Shown one piece after another: positions 12,448 through 24,403 of a stretch of DNA of 64,000 nt. Positions within the stretch are counted from its first letter, which is position 1, and each line of letters starts with the position of its first letter. The notes below the pieces were generated by a model. That model was not told the origin of the DNA, did not search any database, and saw only the letters and a list, made by a program, of their open reading frames with translations. Location: the NCBI GenBank assembly GCA_033030425.1, contig JAUFSD010000001.1, positions 1,674,001 to 1,738,000 of the forward strand, read 5' to 3'. This DNA comes from Verpa conica (Eukaryota > Ascomycota > Pezizomycetes > Pezizales > Morchellaceae). The position numbers and the translations under genes are program-made.

Positions 12448-14553
12448 ATGACTGCTGACCGTGATACCCGTGAGGTCTTCCTCGGCCCCACTACCCAGGA
12501 AACAGACGAGTTCTATGCATACCAGCGCGACAATCCGGGAAAGGACAAATCGGAATACCTAACATGGTTCGAGGACAAATTCGGCAAGGAAATCGAATTA
12601 AGGCGCCGTCGCTCAGATCAGCCATCGGATCTCGAATATATGGTCATCAAGAAGCGCTCCAAGTACCGTGAGCGCATCGGGTTGGAGAGCGAAAAATTGT
12701 TGGCTTACTATGAGGCCAACCCGAAGAAAACTTACCGTGAGCTCGCCGCTTGGTTTCAAAAACAGTTCGGCAAGGAAATTGACATAACTGCAATTTCTCG
12801 TATGTGTGCGAGTAATGATCAAATTCCCCCGAACTCCCATGTCTTTCCCCTAGCTTTTGAGTATTGGTTCTAACGGCCCTTCTGCTGCTTATAGGTGCCC
12901 TGAAACGAAATCGCAATTCAGCAGATGCCAATGGCGGTGACAGCCCGCCGGACTCATCATCTGGCCCCCCACCAGCCAAAAGGGGACGCCGCTCCTATGG
13001 TTCCGCAAATACAAGTGCATCGTCCGCCGGCGGGCCGCCGCAATCATCGATGCCCACATTCTCCGTTGACATATCTAATAGATCGCACGCGGAGAGTGAA
13101 GGACACACCCCGAAATCCCGGCCTGAGACACCTCAAATCCCCGCCGAGATTGCCCCGTTTCCTGACAGGATGGTCCAGGACGGGCTTAAGATGGAGCCTA
13201 AACCACAAAACCCCCAACCGGCGGTATATCCAACTAGGATCCGTCCAGCAATTCCACCCGAGTCTCCTACTCCACTTCCGCAGGCTGCTACGCATCCTCA
13301 AACACCCATGTGGAATCCCGTTAATCCATCCCCGTCCAATTTCGCCAAGGGGGGGAAGATCGCGGCGAAGTCCGAGCGTCCGAGCACCGTTGCACCAAGC
13401 CCACACAAGGAACCTCAGCCACAAATATCACCAGCCAGGCCCAACCCGCCTCCTAGGGTCCTACGTAGCAACAGCTTAACCAAATGTTCGGCCCCACCGG
13501 TAATCCCTGTGATGAATGGCAACGTTCCCCCTCCCTCAGAGCCCTCGGAATTCCGGCAGCCTATCCAACGTCATCCAGCGGAAGATGAGATGAATCTGGA
13601 ACAACTCAGAACACGTCTCACAGATGTTGTGCACAGAAAGGCACAACTTCAAGATGAAATGAGGGCTTTGGAATCAGAGATTGCAAACAATGAAAAGACG
13701 ATGCAGATGAGACATTATGAAATGGAAGTTCGAAGATTCCATGAACTTGAGTCTAGTTTTAGAATGGAGACCAGTAGGATGCAGGGTGAATACGAAGACT
13801 TGAAGTCATGGAATGCGGAGATTTCACGTGGGAACCTTCAGCTACAGACAATCAAACAGCAGCTTGAGAGTGATAATATCAGACTCCAGGAGGACAACCA
13901 TGCTATGGCAGCTGAAGTTCAAGCGCTAAGTGCAAAGCTAGAGGCACTGCGTGAAAAGATGGGTCAGACCAAAGAATCGTATGAAAGTAGATCCACCACT
14001 CCTACCGTTAGACAGGAGTCGGTATCGAACCATGGATCTTCAAACGAGAAGGCCGAAGTTAATTCATGGCTTACGACAAAATTTGCCAAGGACGCTGAAA
14101 AGGAAGAAAAACTAAAACGTCTTGTCGAGGATCTTACACTAGCCGGTTGGAAGGACCTTGAAGGGAAAGTCCAAGAATTAGTGGGCTTTGTAAATGATAT
14201 GGGTACAGAGAGGAAAAGACAGCAAGAGCAGTGGAATACGGGTATACTGTCAAACGGTATGGCTCCGGCTGCAAAGGCCAATGAGGGTAAGACAGCTCTT
14301 GAGATTCACTCTAATCACTCAGCTGCGATTTTAACATTTTTTTTTAGAGAAACAAATGACTCCTCCAGCTTCTACCCACTGCGTCACTGATGAGACATCA
14401 GCATCTCCACCTCGTTCTCCGCTGGGAGAGCGGGAGAATGGATCGAGCCCAAAGCTCGAGTCTCCTCGGTCAGGCTCTCTGGAGCCCAAAGCCGCAGCTG
14501 AAGCTGCAAAGGCGGAAGTGAACTCTAGCATGGATACCGAAATGAAGGATTAA
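12448..14553 (+). CDS. Nuclear coiled-coil protein with two ABP1/CENP-B-type HTH units
   Basis: Exons are 12448-12799, 12895-14286 and 14348-14553, giving 649 aa. Both introns have GT-AG ends, the first with a TCTAAC branch site, and the frame is kept. Two similar units sit near the N-terminus: residues about 18-55 (YAYQRDNPGKDKSEYLTWF...FGKEIE) and about 82-122 (LLAYYEANPKKTYRELAAWF...FGKEIDITAIS). This pattern matches the small helix-turn-helix found at the N-terminus of fission-yeast ABP1/CENP-B-like proteins. A Pro/Ser-rich, basic middle follows (residues about 125-330, with NLS-like KRGRR), then a long coiled coil (about 335-470) and an acidic, Ser/Pro-rich tail. No DDE transposase domain follows, unlike true CENP-B relatives. 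The start is the first ATG in the open frame. DNA binding is inferred from the HTH; its target is unknown. Confidence 0.8.
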
Positions 14554-17500
14554 ACATACAGGTTGTCCTTACTATAGCAAGGATATAGGAATCCTTTAGT
14601 GCCTGCACTACCAAAGAGCAACATTGAACATTGCCAGAGGCTACTTCCGTAGCAAGTACAAACCCTAATTGTCTATACTCCCTAAGCTTTACACATTTTT
14701 AAAAGGAATCGAGTGCGCATGGATCAAGTTCCCTGGCAAACTTTATATCCTCGATTTTCAAATTGTTTATCCTTCTTACTGTACCTACCCATATTTTTCT
14801 TCATTTCTTGTTGATCGTGTTTCTGGATGGCTTCTTCCTTTTGTTATTAACCCTCTTTTTACACTTTTCTTCTTAAGTTTGTCTATTTTTTGTAGTTTTG
14901 TTATCTTTTCTTTCACTTCCTTTTCTCGACCAAAACTGGGGATTGAATGATGATTCGGCGCAAGGGCTCGTTTTTGTTGTTTTTTGTTTTTTTGTTTCCC
15001 CGTCCCCTAACTATATATGATTTCCCTTGCCTTTTCCTGCTGCATTTAGTTTGCGGCATGATGATACGGGGGGCTGTAGATCGTCTCGCTTTTTCCCTTC
15101 ATTTCTTGCATAGGGTCTTTTTTTTCTTTTTTGGGGGATCGGGTTATGTTTAAGGGTATAAAGGTGTGTAAGTTTAGCATGGTTTAAGCATTTGAAAAAT
15201 TAATATTACTAGTATTACATCACAATTATCATTTGTCTATCTTATGGGCGTACTCCGGAGCTTTTGTGATAGCTAGCTCTGCATAACGGGGCTGCGTGCA
15301 GGTTATCAGCGCCGGCTATAACCCCAATAAACATTTTAGCCCATTCCACATTTTTGTACTTGATGGAGGATGGCTTATTGATACCATTGGTGCTTTATGT
15401 AGGCTAGTAGACCCTGGTCTTTTGTAGCTAAAAGTTCCGGACGACTTGTCTTCCAGGAAAAACCCCAATACGTACCCAGATCTCGAGCAGTCTTAGACAC
15501 GTAAAACACTTTACTCTGGGGGCATAGCGATTGCCATTAGTGAGCAAGTATAAGCGTAAGCTTATGCATATGCTGCTAGATACTAATGTTTTCAACGGCT
15601 CGATATATAGTAAAACAGCGTTTTTTTGGAACATCATGACAATTTTTTATTTATTTTTTTCGGTCGCGTAGTCTGGGCTTTGATTGGGGAGGGAGAGAGA
15701 GAGAGGGAGGGGGGAGAAAGAGGACTAGCCTATCTAAGAGGTTCAACCGTTCTAGATATCTGGGAATCGGGGGCGGGGGAATACCCCTCTCTTGGTCTGA
15801 GAATGGGGTCATGATCCATGACCAATGTCTTGAGACCCGAGACCATTTATATTATCTGAAACTTCTAAACGCTTATAGGAAGGTATTCCGTCAGAAAAAA
15901 AAAAAAAAAAACTTACCATTCACGTTTAATATTACATAAGCATACTTATGTAATTGTGATTTTTATTTTTTTTATTTGGTTAATCGGTTGAAATTGTATT
16001 CTTCTCCCCCTCATGAAAAGTGAATCTATGGTGGGGGGAACTGAGGGATAGAGATAGATAGATAGACAGAGGGACCAAAAAGATGGAGACTTGCGATGCT
16101 ATGTGATTGGTATAACACTCACATGCATGGTCGCCAACCAAATATATGTTTTTTTTTTAAATTCCCTAGCTGGTGTGGGACGGATACCGGCTCTCGAACG
16201 ACCTTTCGGTTGGAATTTTGATTGCGTAGAGTATATATATATGGCTATAGGATTAATTGTAGTTATCTATATACATAACAAAGCGGTTAAGAGGGAATTT
16301 TTTTTTTTTCGCTGTATTTTATCATCAGTCATCACTCGCTTATACTCGGCCATTAGCATAAAGAAAGAAAGAAAAAAAAGTATAACACAGTAGAAAGTTA
16401 TATTCTTAATTAAAGTTGAGAATAGCCTTTTTTTTTTTTTTTTTTAGGCAAGTAATGATGAGGGATCGAAAAGGGAAAAAAGTTCTATATCAAGAAAACT
16501 AGGACTTTTCGAACAATTTTCATTTTTTGAGCCTTCAATTAATGATTACTCGAATTGAGCGGCTATGTTAGTTGTAGGAGATACTTCTCCTTCCAAGTTG
16601 TATGTAACTCTTTTTTTTTCCATCTTCCCATTCGCGCAACGCCACTGCTTTTGGGATAGACTGTAATGCTGGTAGATGTTGTAATCTGGCTGGTACAGCG
16701 GTTGGGATGGAAATACCTTAGCTATGTGACTTAATTACTCATCGGGGGGGGTCTGGCACTAACCCCTCAATATTTTCTTTGGTCTAGGCTAGCTAGCCCA
16801 ATAGATCAACCAGTGGTAAAGCTACTTGTTTCTTCTTAGTAACTGTAGGTTGGTCGACTTCTCCGGGGAGGGAGGGAGGCGCATGGATCGTAATAATATA
16901 CAGGAATTGGCTATAGCACTAGGAGTAAAGTCCGATTGTCTATGTGTTGATAGCCACACAGAAGCCGCCTTATTCCTATCGGTATGCCTATTCCCGCCCT
17001 TCCGGTCTCCCCGGTATCAGTTCGGTAGTAGCGGTTATAACTAGATGCCATAGGGTGGGTTTACTTTACGTGTTGCATCAAGCTAAGTAAGGGCAACACT
17101 CGAGGCAGTACGAGGTGTTGAATTTTTTTTTTCCCCTTGGGTAGCTAGAGGCTATAGATACCGTTCTAGGAGTGAAAAACAGTTCATCGGGGATGTACTC
17201 AATTTGTTACGTGTAAGGGTAACTAGCGCGGGGCTGACTTTCTCTACTTGACGGATTATATAATCGTTATATAAATGAACCCCCCCCCCCGGCCGGGCAT
17301 ACTCTAGCTTATATTATAATAATATAGGATGATCCACAGAGGGAAAGAAAAAGGTTACCCCAGGGAATTCCTACAAAGCTTGGCTTCGGGGGACTCTAAC
17401 CCGGGGTCGGACAAGGCAGAAGCGGTAAAGGGTTCAAGTTCTGGAAGGGGGTAATACATATTTACTAAAAAAACCCTGGTGATAAGAGATCTACCTGCCG

Positions 17501-18404
17501 CTTGTGCTTGTGCTTGGGCCTCAACTTATTTATTTTTTTAGTATTGTACTATACGTTGTTTGTAGTACGTAACTTGTGCTCTGCTCCACGAAAGAAAAGG
17601 AAAAAAAGAAAAGGTACTATGTAATAGCTTTAATTCTATTACGGATTATCTCATTATGACATATTATGGTAGGGGATTTTTTGAAAATTATAGAACTATA
17701 TCATCCTAGACAAAGATTAGCTATTCTAGAAGACTAAGTGGCTTCTATGGGACCCAACCGGGGACTTTCCAGATAGTCTCACCGGTCAAATACAGATGTC
17801 TGTCCTCCATGCGTAGGGCTTAGCTCTGGGTAGTCTCTATCTACGAGAAACAAAATAGTAAGAATATCTCTTAAGACAACATAGATAGGCGCTTACCGCC
17901 GAAGAGAAGTGGGTCTATTCTCCTGACGGTCAACGAATGCGAAAATACGGATCAAGGTGTTAAAAGGTTTGAAGTCGCGCACAAAAGGAACCGCTAAGAC
18001 CGTGTTGCTATCTAACTATGTGTCATAGGGGATCACTCGGGAGAGCTTTATAGCTATCAATTCTTCGGCTCCAGACCTGAAACCAGACAGCCCCGAGCCC
18101 CGAGCCCGGCGGATCACTCGTGAGGCCAAGCTTTGTTCGGCGAACGTCGCGGGCATCTGGGTAAGAATTCTGCAGGGGTATGTCTTTTTTTTTTTCCCGT
18201 TGACACTCGACCAATCACAAACCCGGAATATGTGCACGTTTAGAACACCAAGCTCTGTACTCACGAGTTTAAAGACACAAAGGTTTGTCCGTGATATACC
18301 CCATCTCTTTAGCTTGACTGCTATTTGTTCATTTTGTTTTTTTCCACCCCCCCCCCCTATAAGTAAGTTCTTTCACGTCTTCTAGTATTCTCTCATGCTT
18401 CGTG
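14554..18404. other. Gene-free region between HTH gene and acid phosphatase
   Basis: The 3' flank of the HTH gene is T-rich. Further on are poly-T and poly-A runs, a short GATA run (about 16050) and AT-rich sequence. Short open frames near 14.7, 15.6 and 16.1 kb lack a domain or exon context, and I reject them. A C-run at about 18347-18357 lies just upstream of the acid phosphatase start. Nothing else is supported. Confidence 0.55.
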
Positions 18405-20046
18405 ATGGGGTCGCCTGATATTGTCGCACGTGCCTCAAGCTCACAATGGGGCAAGCTTACACGGTCCTTAATGTTCGTACTCTCCTCGCCCCTGCTGGCA
18501 TCTGCCGCTATCAGTCCAAGCTGGTCTCCACCAAACGCGACAAATATAAACAACGTGGCATTTGCCGTATCTGGAAATGGCACAAATGGGTTCATATACG
18601 ACTCCTCCACTACGCCCGATGGGGACTATGGGGTGTACAACTACTGCAACATGCCTCATGTGCGGGTGAAAGAGTACGTGGTTCCGGATAACCGCTATAG
18701 GCTAGAATATGTGGAAGTTATTCAGAGACATCATAAGAGGACTCCGTACCAGAGTAATACATTCCCGGTAGAGGATATAGAGTGGGGCTGTGGGGATACG
18801 AGACAGTTTTATTACGGAGAGCCATCGGAAGGGTTTGATGCTATGGAAGTCTATGTGCGTGTGTGTGCGTTGCTAGGCTAGCTAGTAGCCTTTTTTTTTT
18901 TGACAGTTTTTTATTTCGTAATTTTAATGGTTTGCTAATTATGAAATTTACCGAAGTAGTGGGATAATTACCAAGATCCTTTAAACCCTCTCCGGAAAAC
19001 AGGCTATCAAGGCTCATGTCAGTTTCCGCAAATCTCTAGGGACGGTCTTGAAGACTCATTCACCCATGGAAAAGACCTTTACGATGTTTATCATAAAAAA
19101 CTAAAGTTTCTTCCAAAGAGTCATGACGAGACGACAGTTTTCCGCGCCACAAATAATGTCATCACTTCACAGGTGGCGGGTGCCCTGATTAGAGGCATGT
19201 TCGGGTCATCTAAAAAAGTCCCCGTGCTCCAGCAATACGACACCATAGACTCCCTTCGCCCTGGTTACTCTTGTGCATACGCGGAAAGTCTCCGTAGTAG
19301 CTACCAAGGCAACAACGCGAACTGGACCGAACATCTTGAGCAGAGTCAGTCACTGTTTGATCAACTTGACGCGATATCAGGAGTCAATCCTACTGATGGC
19401 GCATGGCACTCGTAAGTGTTACCTCTCTATCTTTTAATTGTATTTTTTTATTTTTATTTTTATTATTATAAATCTGATAACATGTTGTCAAAGATGGTAT
19501 GATCACTACTTTGATAATCTCTCCTCTCGCCTCTGCCACGCAAAGCCTCTCCCTTGCTCAGTCACCGAGCCAAGCAAATGCATAACTCGTGATCTTGCAA
19601 ACACCGTATTCCGTCTCGCCCAATACGAATATTCTTACATATTCCGTGATGCCCCTCAGTCCCTTGAATATGCGCGGACTAGATATGGTCTCTACCTTAA
19701 TGAAATTATAGCCCGCATGCAGCAGCATGTTCAGGGGACCCAGGGGTCAAATATCAAGTACCGTCATAACATATCTCATGACGGATCAATAGCGCCACTT
19801 CTGGGTGCGTTGCAGGTTAGTGAGATGGTCTGGCCTGGCATGGGTGCTGAGGTCGTGTTTGAGCTTTACTCAAGCTCTGGAGCTGGCGGCAAGAAGTGGT
19901 ATGTGAGGGTGTTGTGGGGTGGGCAGGTTATGCACTCGTCGGCGATGGGGAGAATTGATATGGTGCCTATGGAAGGGTTTATTAAATATTTAACGGATCT
20001 GGTTGGAGAGGGTGGGGTTTATGTGCGTGGGAAATGCAGAGTTTGA
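18405..20046 (+). CDS. Secreted histidine acid phosphatase family protein
   Basis: Exons are 18405-18854, 18960-19411 and 19494-20046, giving 484 aa. The first donor could instead be at 18861, adding two residues. Residues about 23-37 form a hydrophobic signal segment (MFVLSSPLLASAAIS) after an unusually long n-region, so the Met at 18471 is an alternative start. The active-site motif is RHHKRTP (residues 108-114), a variant of the RHGxRxP signature of the branch-2 histidine phosphatase superfamily. The second catalytic pair is seen as SHDGS (His396, Asp397). Paired Cys residues suit a secreted protein. The family hydrolyses phosphomonoesters through a phosphohistidine at the first His; the substrate here is not known. 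The His in place of Gly is also what I recall from a fungal subfamily, so it is probably lineage-typical rather than damage. Confidence 0.85.
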
Positions 20047-22204
20047 GAGTGATCCTAGTAGTTTGAAGAAGGTGGCGGGAGGAAAGAAGAAGAGGGGAGG
20101 AGTCATTACTGAGGGGTTGTACTAATTACTTGTCTTATAATATATCTGGGTGTAGGGGGGTTTAATTCTAGAGTTTTAAATCTTGTACATACATAATAAT
20201 TAGTAAATTTTCAGAGGCAGAATACAAGTAATCGGCGATTAGAAGGGTTACCAAGACTACCGATACAGAGATAGTGGGAAAGATCTCTTATCGCTCATGC
20301 ATGCAGATCCCGATCGTTTTCACTAAACACTGCATCATATATAATTGAATATACACCATACATACAATACCAACTAGGGTATATAACGGGAGTCAAGGTT
20401 ATAGTGCCGCGCGGTCTAGAAAAGAACAGCTGTAATGGAGCGGGGTGAGAGGAGGGGGAGGGCCAGCCGTCGTAATCAAGAAATTGAGCCTATCGTGAGG
20501 TTAAGTTTGATCGGGAATATTGTGCTTCGCGACTCAGTCTGTTTGAGAATTTGCTGACTTGGGGGCGTAAGTAGCTACAAATCACGCATCATAATATTCA
20601 GGCGTGGTATGTATCCAAGCAGCTTCTTTACATCCTGGTTTCTACCGCTCCCAATCATCACCCATTCAATAACTATGTGCTAGGCTGGATCAGTAAACTT
20701 TAAGCCAACTCACTGGTTTAGGCACAAGTTCTTTGAGATAGCTGGCCGTTGGCTTACTTAAGTTCGGCCTATAGATGCTTATATGTTCTTTACATCACAA
20801 CAAGTGGACAGATATCAATGCTGCTGTAAGGGTTCGTAGCTAGATGTGTGCCTAAGGTGGAGTTATTTGTTCGTTGTCCTGAGGGGTTTCGCACATTCTG
20901 ATATTATGTGGCAGGGATGGAGATGATATATATGCAATAGGAAGTGGCTGAGAGGGGGAGGGGAGAAGATTTATACTAGATCCTAGTTGGCCGGATAGGC
21001 GTATAGTGACTTCTAAAGCACAATATATAGACACTATAGGTAACTTTAAGCATAGATACCTAGGCTCATTTAGATCGTAGGGCTATATCATAAACACGTG
21101 TCCACAAATCACTCTAAGGCGGCGATAGTAGCAGACAATCTTTGTTAACCTCCAACTAACCTGCGCCTTATTTTGGGTTAAGGCCGGATTAAGACCCTCA
21201 GGGAGCCTTATGCGGGTACTTTGTTGGCCGGATAGCAAAGACCTAAGTAAGTACTAAGCTACATAGGAACTAACTTTTAGTATTCTAGTCGCAATCTGAT
21301 ATCTCTATCAACTTAGGGGCCACAATTAGCCCTTAGAGACATAGAATTTCTACTTACTTGGGAGAAAGAACTCAGAGATATAGTATCTACAGTGAGGTAG
21401 CATGAGGCATATATATAAAAGACTTTTGTGAATTTGAGTGCTACGCTAAACCCTCCTTAACTATATAATAGGTATGAAAAATTTAGTTATATTTATACTG
21501 TAGTATCAAAGCCAAGAGGACTATTATAAGTCTAGATTGGCTAAAGACCCAGAACCCTATATATCTAAGGTTTATACTTGTACGAAATTGAGGCCTAAGG
21601 TCATAAGACCTCGCAGAATTATTACCGGGCCTATGCATGTATGTATAGGTACGTATAGTTTATATAGCTTGTTCCAGATTATCAGGCCTAATTGGGTCAT
21701 TAACAGTGGTGCGACTACCTAATTCTAAGGTACTTACGGATACAAGCTTTAATGGTCCTATTAGGTATAAAATTACGACGAGCTAAAAAATTAATTGTAG
21801 ATAGGCATATATCAGCCGATTGAGGTATCGGAATACACACAAATGGGTTATATCGTCGGGTTGGGTTCTGGTGATTTAATTCTTTGAACTTTATTGGAAT
21901 ACGGTTACTATTCTATCATAGTATGCTCTATCAGTTAAGATTTTAGATTATGTGTACCCTACGAGAAGTAAAAATAACTCTCGTAGGTATAGATATATAC
22001 GCAATAACTACTTATATTAAACAATAAAATATACGGATAATGGAAAATAACAACTTTGTACGGTAATGTTCACGAAGTCTCTACTGTAATACAATGATAA
22101 CACAATTGTCTCCTGATTAGCCTAAAGCATATCCTCTCCCTGCCTTCTCTCCTTTCATACATCGAAATCACTCGGGAAAGTTAATATGCAACTCTGTTTA
22201 CCAC
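20047..22204. other. AT-rich gene-free region, possibly decayed repeat
   Basis: The stretch is AT-rich with frequent stops in all frames. The 13-mer GTTGGCCGGATAG occurs twice, near 20988 and 21222. One short open frame ends with WVINSGATT (21693-21719), which resembles the WxxDSGA protease motif of Ty1/copia elements. No adjoining integrase or reverse-transcriptase signal remains. No gene is supported. Confidence 0.5.
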
Positions 22205-23845
22205 TTAAGGAACCTCAATAATAGTATTAATTAAACGGTCAAGTGCCCATTCACCACGATAATCACCCACACATACCGGCAAATAATCCCACCAGTCGTC
22301 ACCCTCCTGTGCCGTAGTAGAAAAATTATTGAGAGCTTTCAGATATTCCCAGTACTCGGGATACCACCCGCTCATCTCCCAACCAACCAATCCAACGATA
22401 TTATAGTCCCCATCCACAAGTATATTATCTGGGTCTAGGCCACCGTGCGTGAACACGATTTCGTGATCATTTCGAAGCCGGGATGACATCATAGCGAGAT
22501 ATGGTTTCGCTATTCGGTGTCGTGGGTTTGATAGTAAGAACTTATTGAATTCTACTTCAGTGGTAATAGGGCCACTTTTGCGGATGTGCCGTGGGTAGGT
22601 ACGTGCGTCTTTACAGCATTTATTCAAACCAAGCTCATAGCCCTTCAAAGGTCGGGGAATGCTTCGGAGTTCTTGTATCATTCCATCGAGACAGGACCTG
22701 ACACTAGATTTTTGATCTGCTGTCATGGAAAACCATACTTGACTGAGGCAAGTGCCGGGGATATAGGACATGAATAGGTAGGTTGTGTTTGAGACTGAGA
22801 TAGCCCCGAGGGGTTCTGGGATGGGTATATTCTTGGTTTGTTGCCGGACAAATAACATAGCATCTGCTTGGTCGAGGTCCATGTCTATGCCTAGTTTGAC
22901 CCCGATTGTTTCGGTGAGTTTGACAACTACCTTTTTAGAGAATTGCCATAAGAGCTCTCCTCCAGCGAGAACTCGGGCAAGCTGCTCCGGCGATACAGAA
23001 AAGACACCTTCTTTCTCTTTGGGTTCTACAACGCCGGTAGAATCATTGTCGCTGGGTGATTTGGCTTTAGTTTCCGTAAGGGGATTGCTATCATGCGAAC
23101 TGGTGAAAAGGGCAATAACAGAGGGAGCCAGTGGCCTAATTATTCTAGGAGTTCCTGGTGGGACTTGTAACATTTGTTTCGCTTCTCTCGGTATCTTTTG
23201 GTGTGCTTTAATACGGCGAGTAGGTGTAACAGTCTTGCCTTGAGGTGCTATTGACTGAGATTGTCGCGGGGGATGTACTACGAGAGCTATTCATTTTTTG
23301 TATTTGTTAGTCGATACGCGCGGGGAATACATATGTGGGGGAGTGTTTAGCCGCCTGCTTACATTTAAGTGCACGCTCTTCAGCTTTCTTTCGCAGGTTC
23401 GAGTATACCTGAGTATAGCTTTCCAAGAGGTTGGATAAATCTGCGCCTGGGTCTCTATGCAGTGCCCCCTCGAACATACTTATAACAGATCTATTGATGC
23501 TATGGAGTCTTCGGAGGCGGTCAGTTTCTTTAGGATCAGTACCATTCTCTTCCTTGGTGTATTTGGTGGTGTGTTCGGTTGTGACTGTGGTGGTAGTTTC
23601 ATAGCGGGGGCACTTTTTGGTGGGTTGTTCGGGTGGGTCTATATGATGTTTTTGTCCAGGTTGGACGAGGGTTGAGGGTATACCGGGGAACATTCCTCTG
23701 GGGTATTAAAGTCTGGTAGGGATTTGAACCGTGGGAGTGGTTCCGCTGTTGTAGAGGAGGTGTCATGGAATTGTCTTAGGGGGTGCTTCCATCCAAATAG
23801 GAAGCGAAGACGCACCGACTTTAAACGCGTCAACTTTATTTCCAC
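22205..23845 (-). CDS. APH-fold (aminoglycoside phosphotransferase-like) predicted pseudokinase
   Basis: The proposed exons on the minus strand are 23845-23684, 23612-23331 and 23254-22205, giving 497 aa in one frame. The last exon is certain as coding. The two upstream exons rest on splice motifs (GTATAC...AAAAG and GTATTC...CTAAC...CAG) and are less sure. The C-terminal 300 residues are a fungal APH-type kinase fold: VVVKL is the likely ATP-lysine strand, YLFMSYIPG the hinge, and WYPEYWEY the typical fungal end. The catalytic loop reads HGGLDPDN, where the family has HGD, so the catalytic-base Asp is Gly420. The metal-binding Asp of the usual IDWE motif is Gly439 (LVGWE). Both are GAY-to-GGY changes. 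The Asn of the loop (N425) is kept. Phosphotransfer is therefore unlikely; a scaffold or ligand-binding role is an inference. The N-terminal 150 residues are not recognised. Confidence 0.7.
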
Positions 23846-24403
23846 TTACGGTTAGGATAGCTTAGCTTCTTTCTGAGGCTGCCCCTAGAGTATGAATTTA
23901 TATATATGGCCTCACAGTCTTGCCCTAGGATTTGTGATTGTTTATTATGAATGACCCCTGAGTGCTCTTTTTAAATCCTGAAGATCTTTATGTTTTCACT
24001 CTGTGCATACATCATGAGGTCTCATCACCAGCTACTATCTCCACGAAGCAAACTACCATCTTCATAGGTAAACATAGTTTTACTGTTCGAACCTTTCTTG
24101 TACACTATATTTGTGGGAGCTGAGACTGCGGTAGACAAATATTTCTAGTGTATTCCCCAAAGGTTAGTCAGTGTAATGTTACCCTAGCATGGATAAAGAG
24201 GAAGGGAAAAAGTACCAAATGATAATTTTCTTTAAGATGTATAAAGTACTAACATATAGAGGAACATCATATACTGGTTATATACCATAGTGGCTGTCAA
24301 CAACAACCCTTCAAGTATAGGCCGAGACTCTGTCTTAGTGACTGACACAAATCTTCCTTCGGTTTTCAACCCAAAGCTTGCACTCCCCACTAAAGGAGTC
24401 TCT
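23846..24403. other. Intergenic spacer between two minus-strand genes
   Basis: AT-rich sequence with no domain-bearing frame. An 85-codon frame on the minus strand (24489-24232) overlaps the 3' end of the upstream unknown gene in a different frame. It could be an alternative C-terminus if the main frame carries a frameshift or an unseen intron; otherwise this is promoter and 3'-flanking DNA. Confidence 0.4.

Noticed and set aside
17405..17450. GGTTCAAGTTC resembling a tRNA B-box
   Set aside because: The flanking bases do not pair into a T-stem and no cloverleaf could be drawn.
23703..23722. Sequence resembling a tRNA T-arm (GGTTCAAATCC on the minus strand)
   Set aside because: No acceptor stem, D-arm or anticodon arm is found around it, and it lies in a predicted exon.
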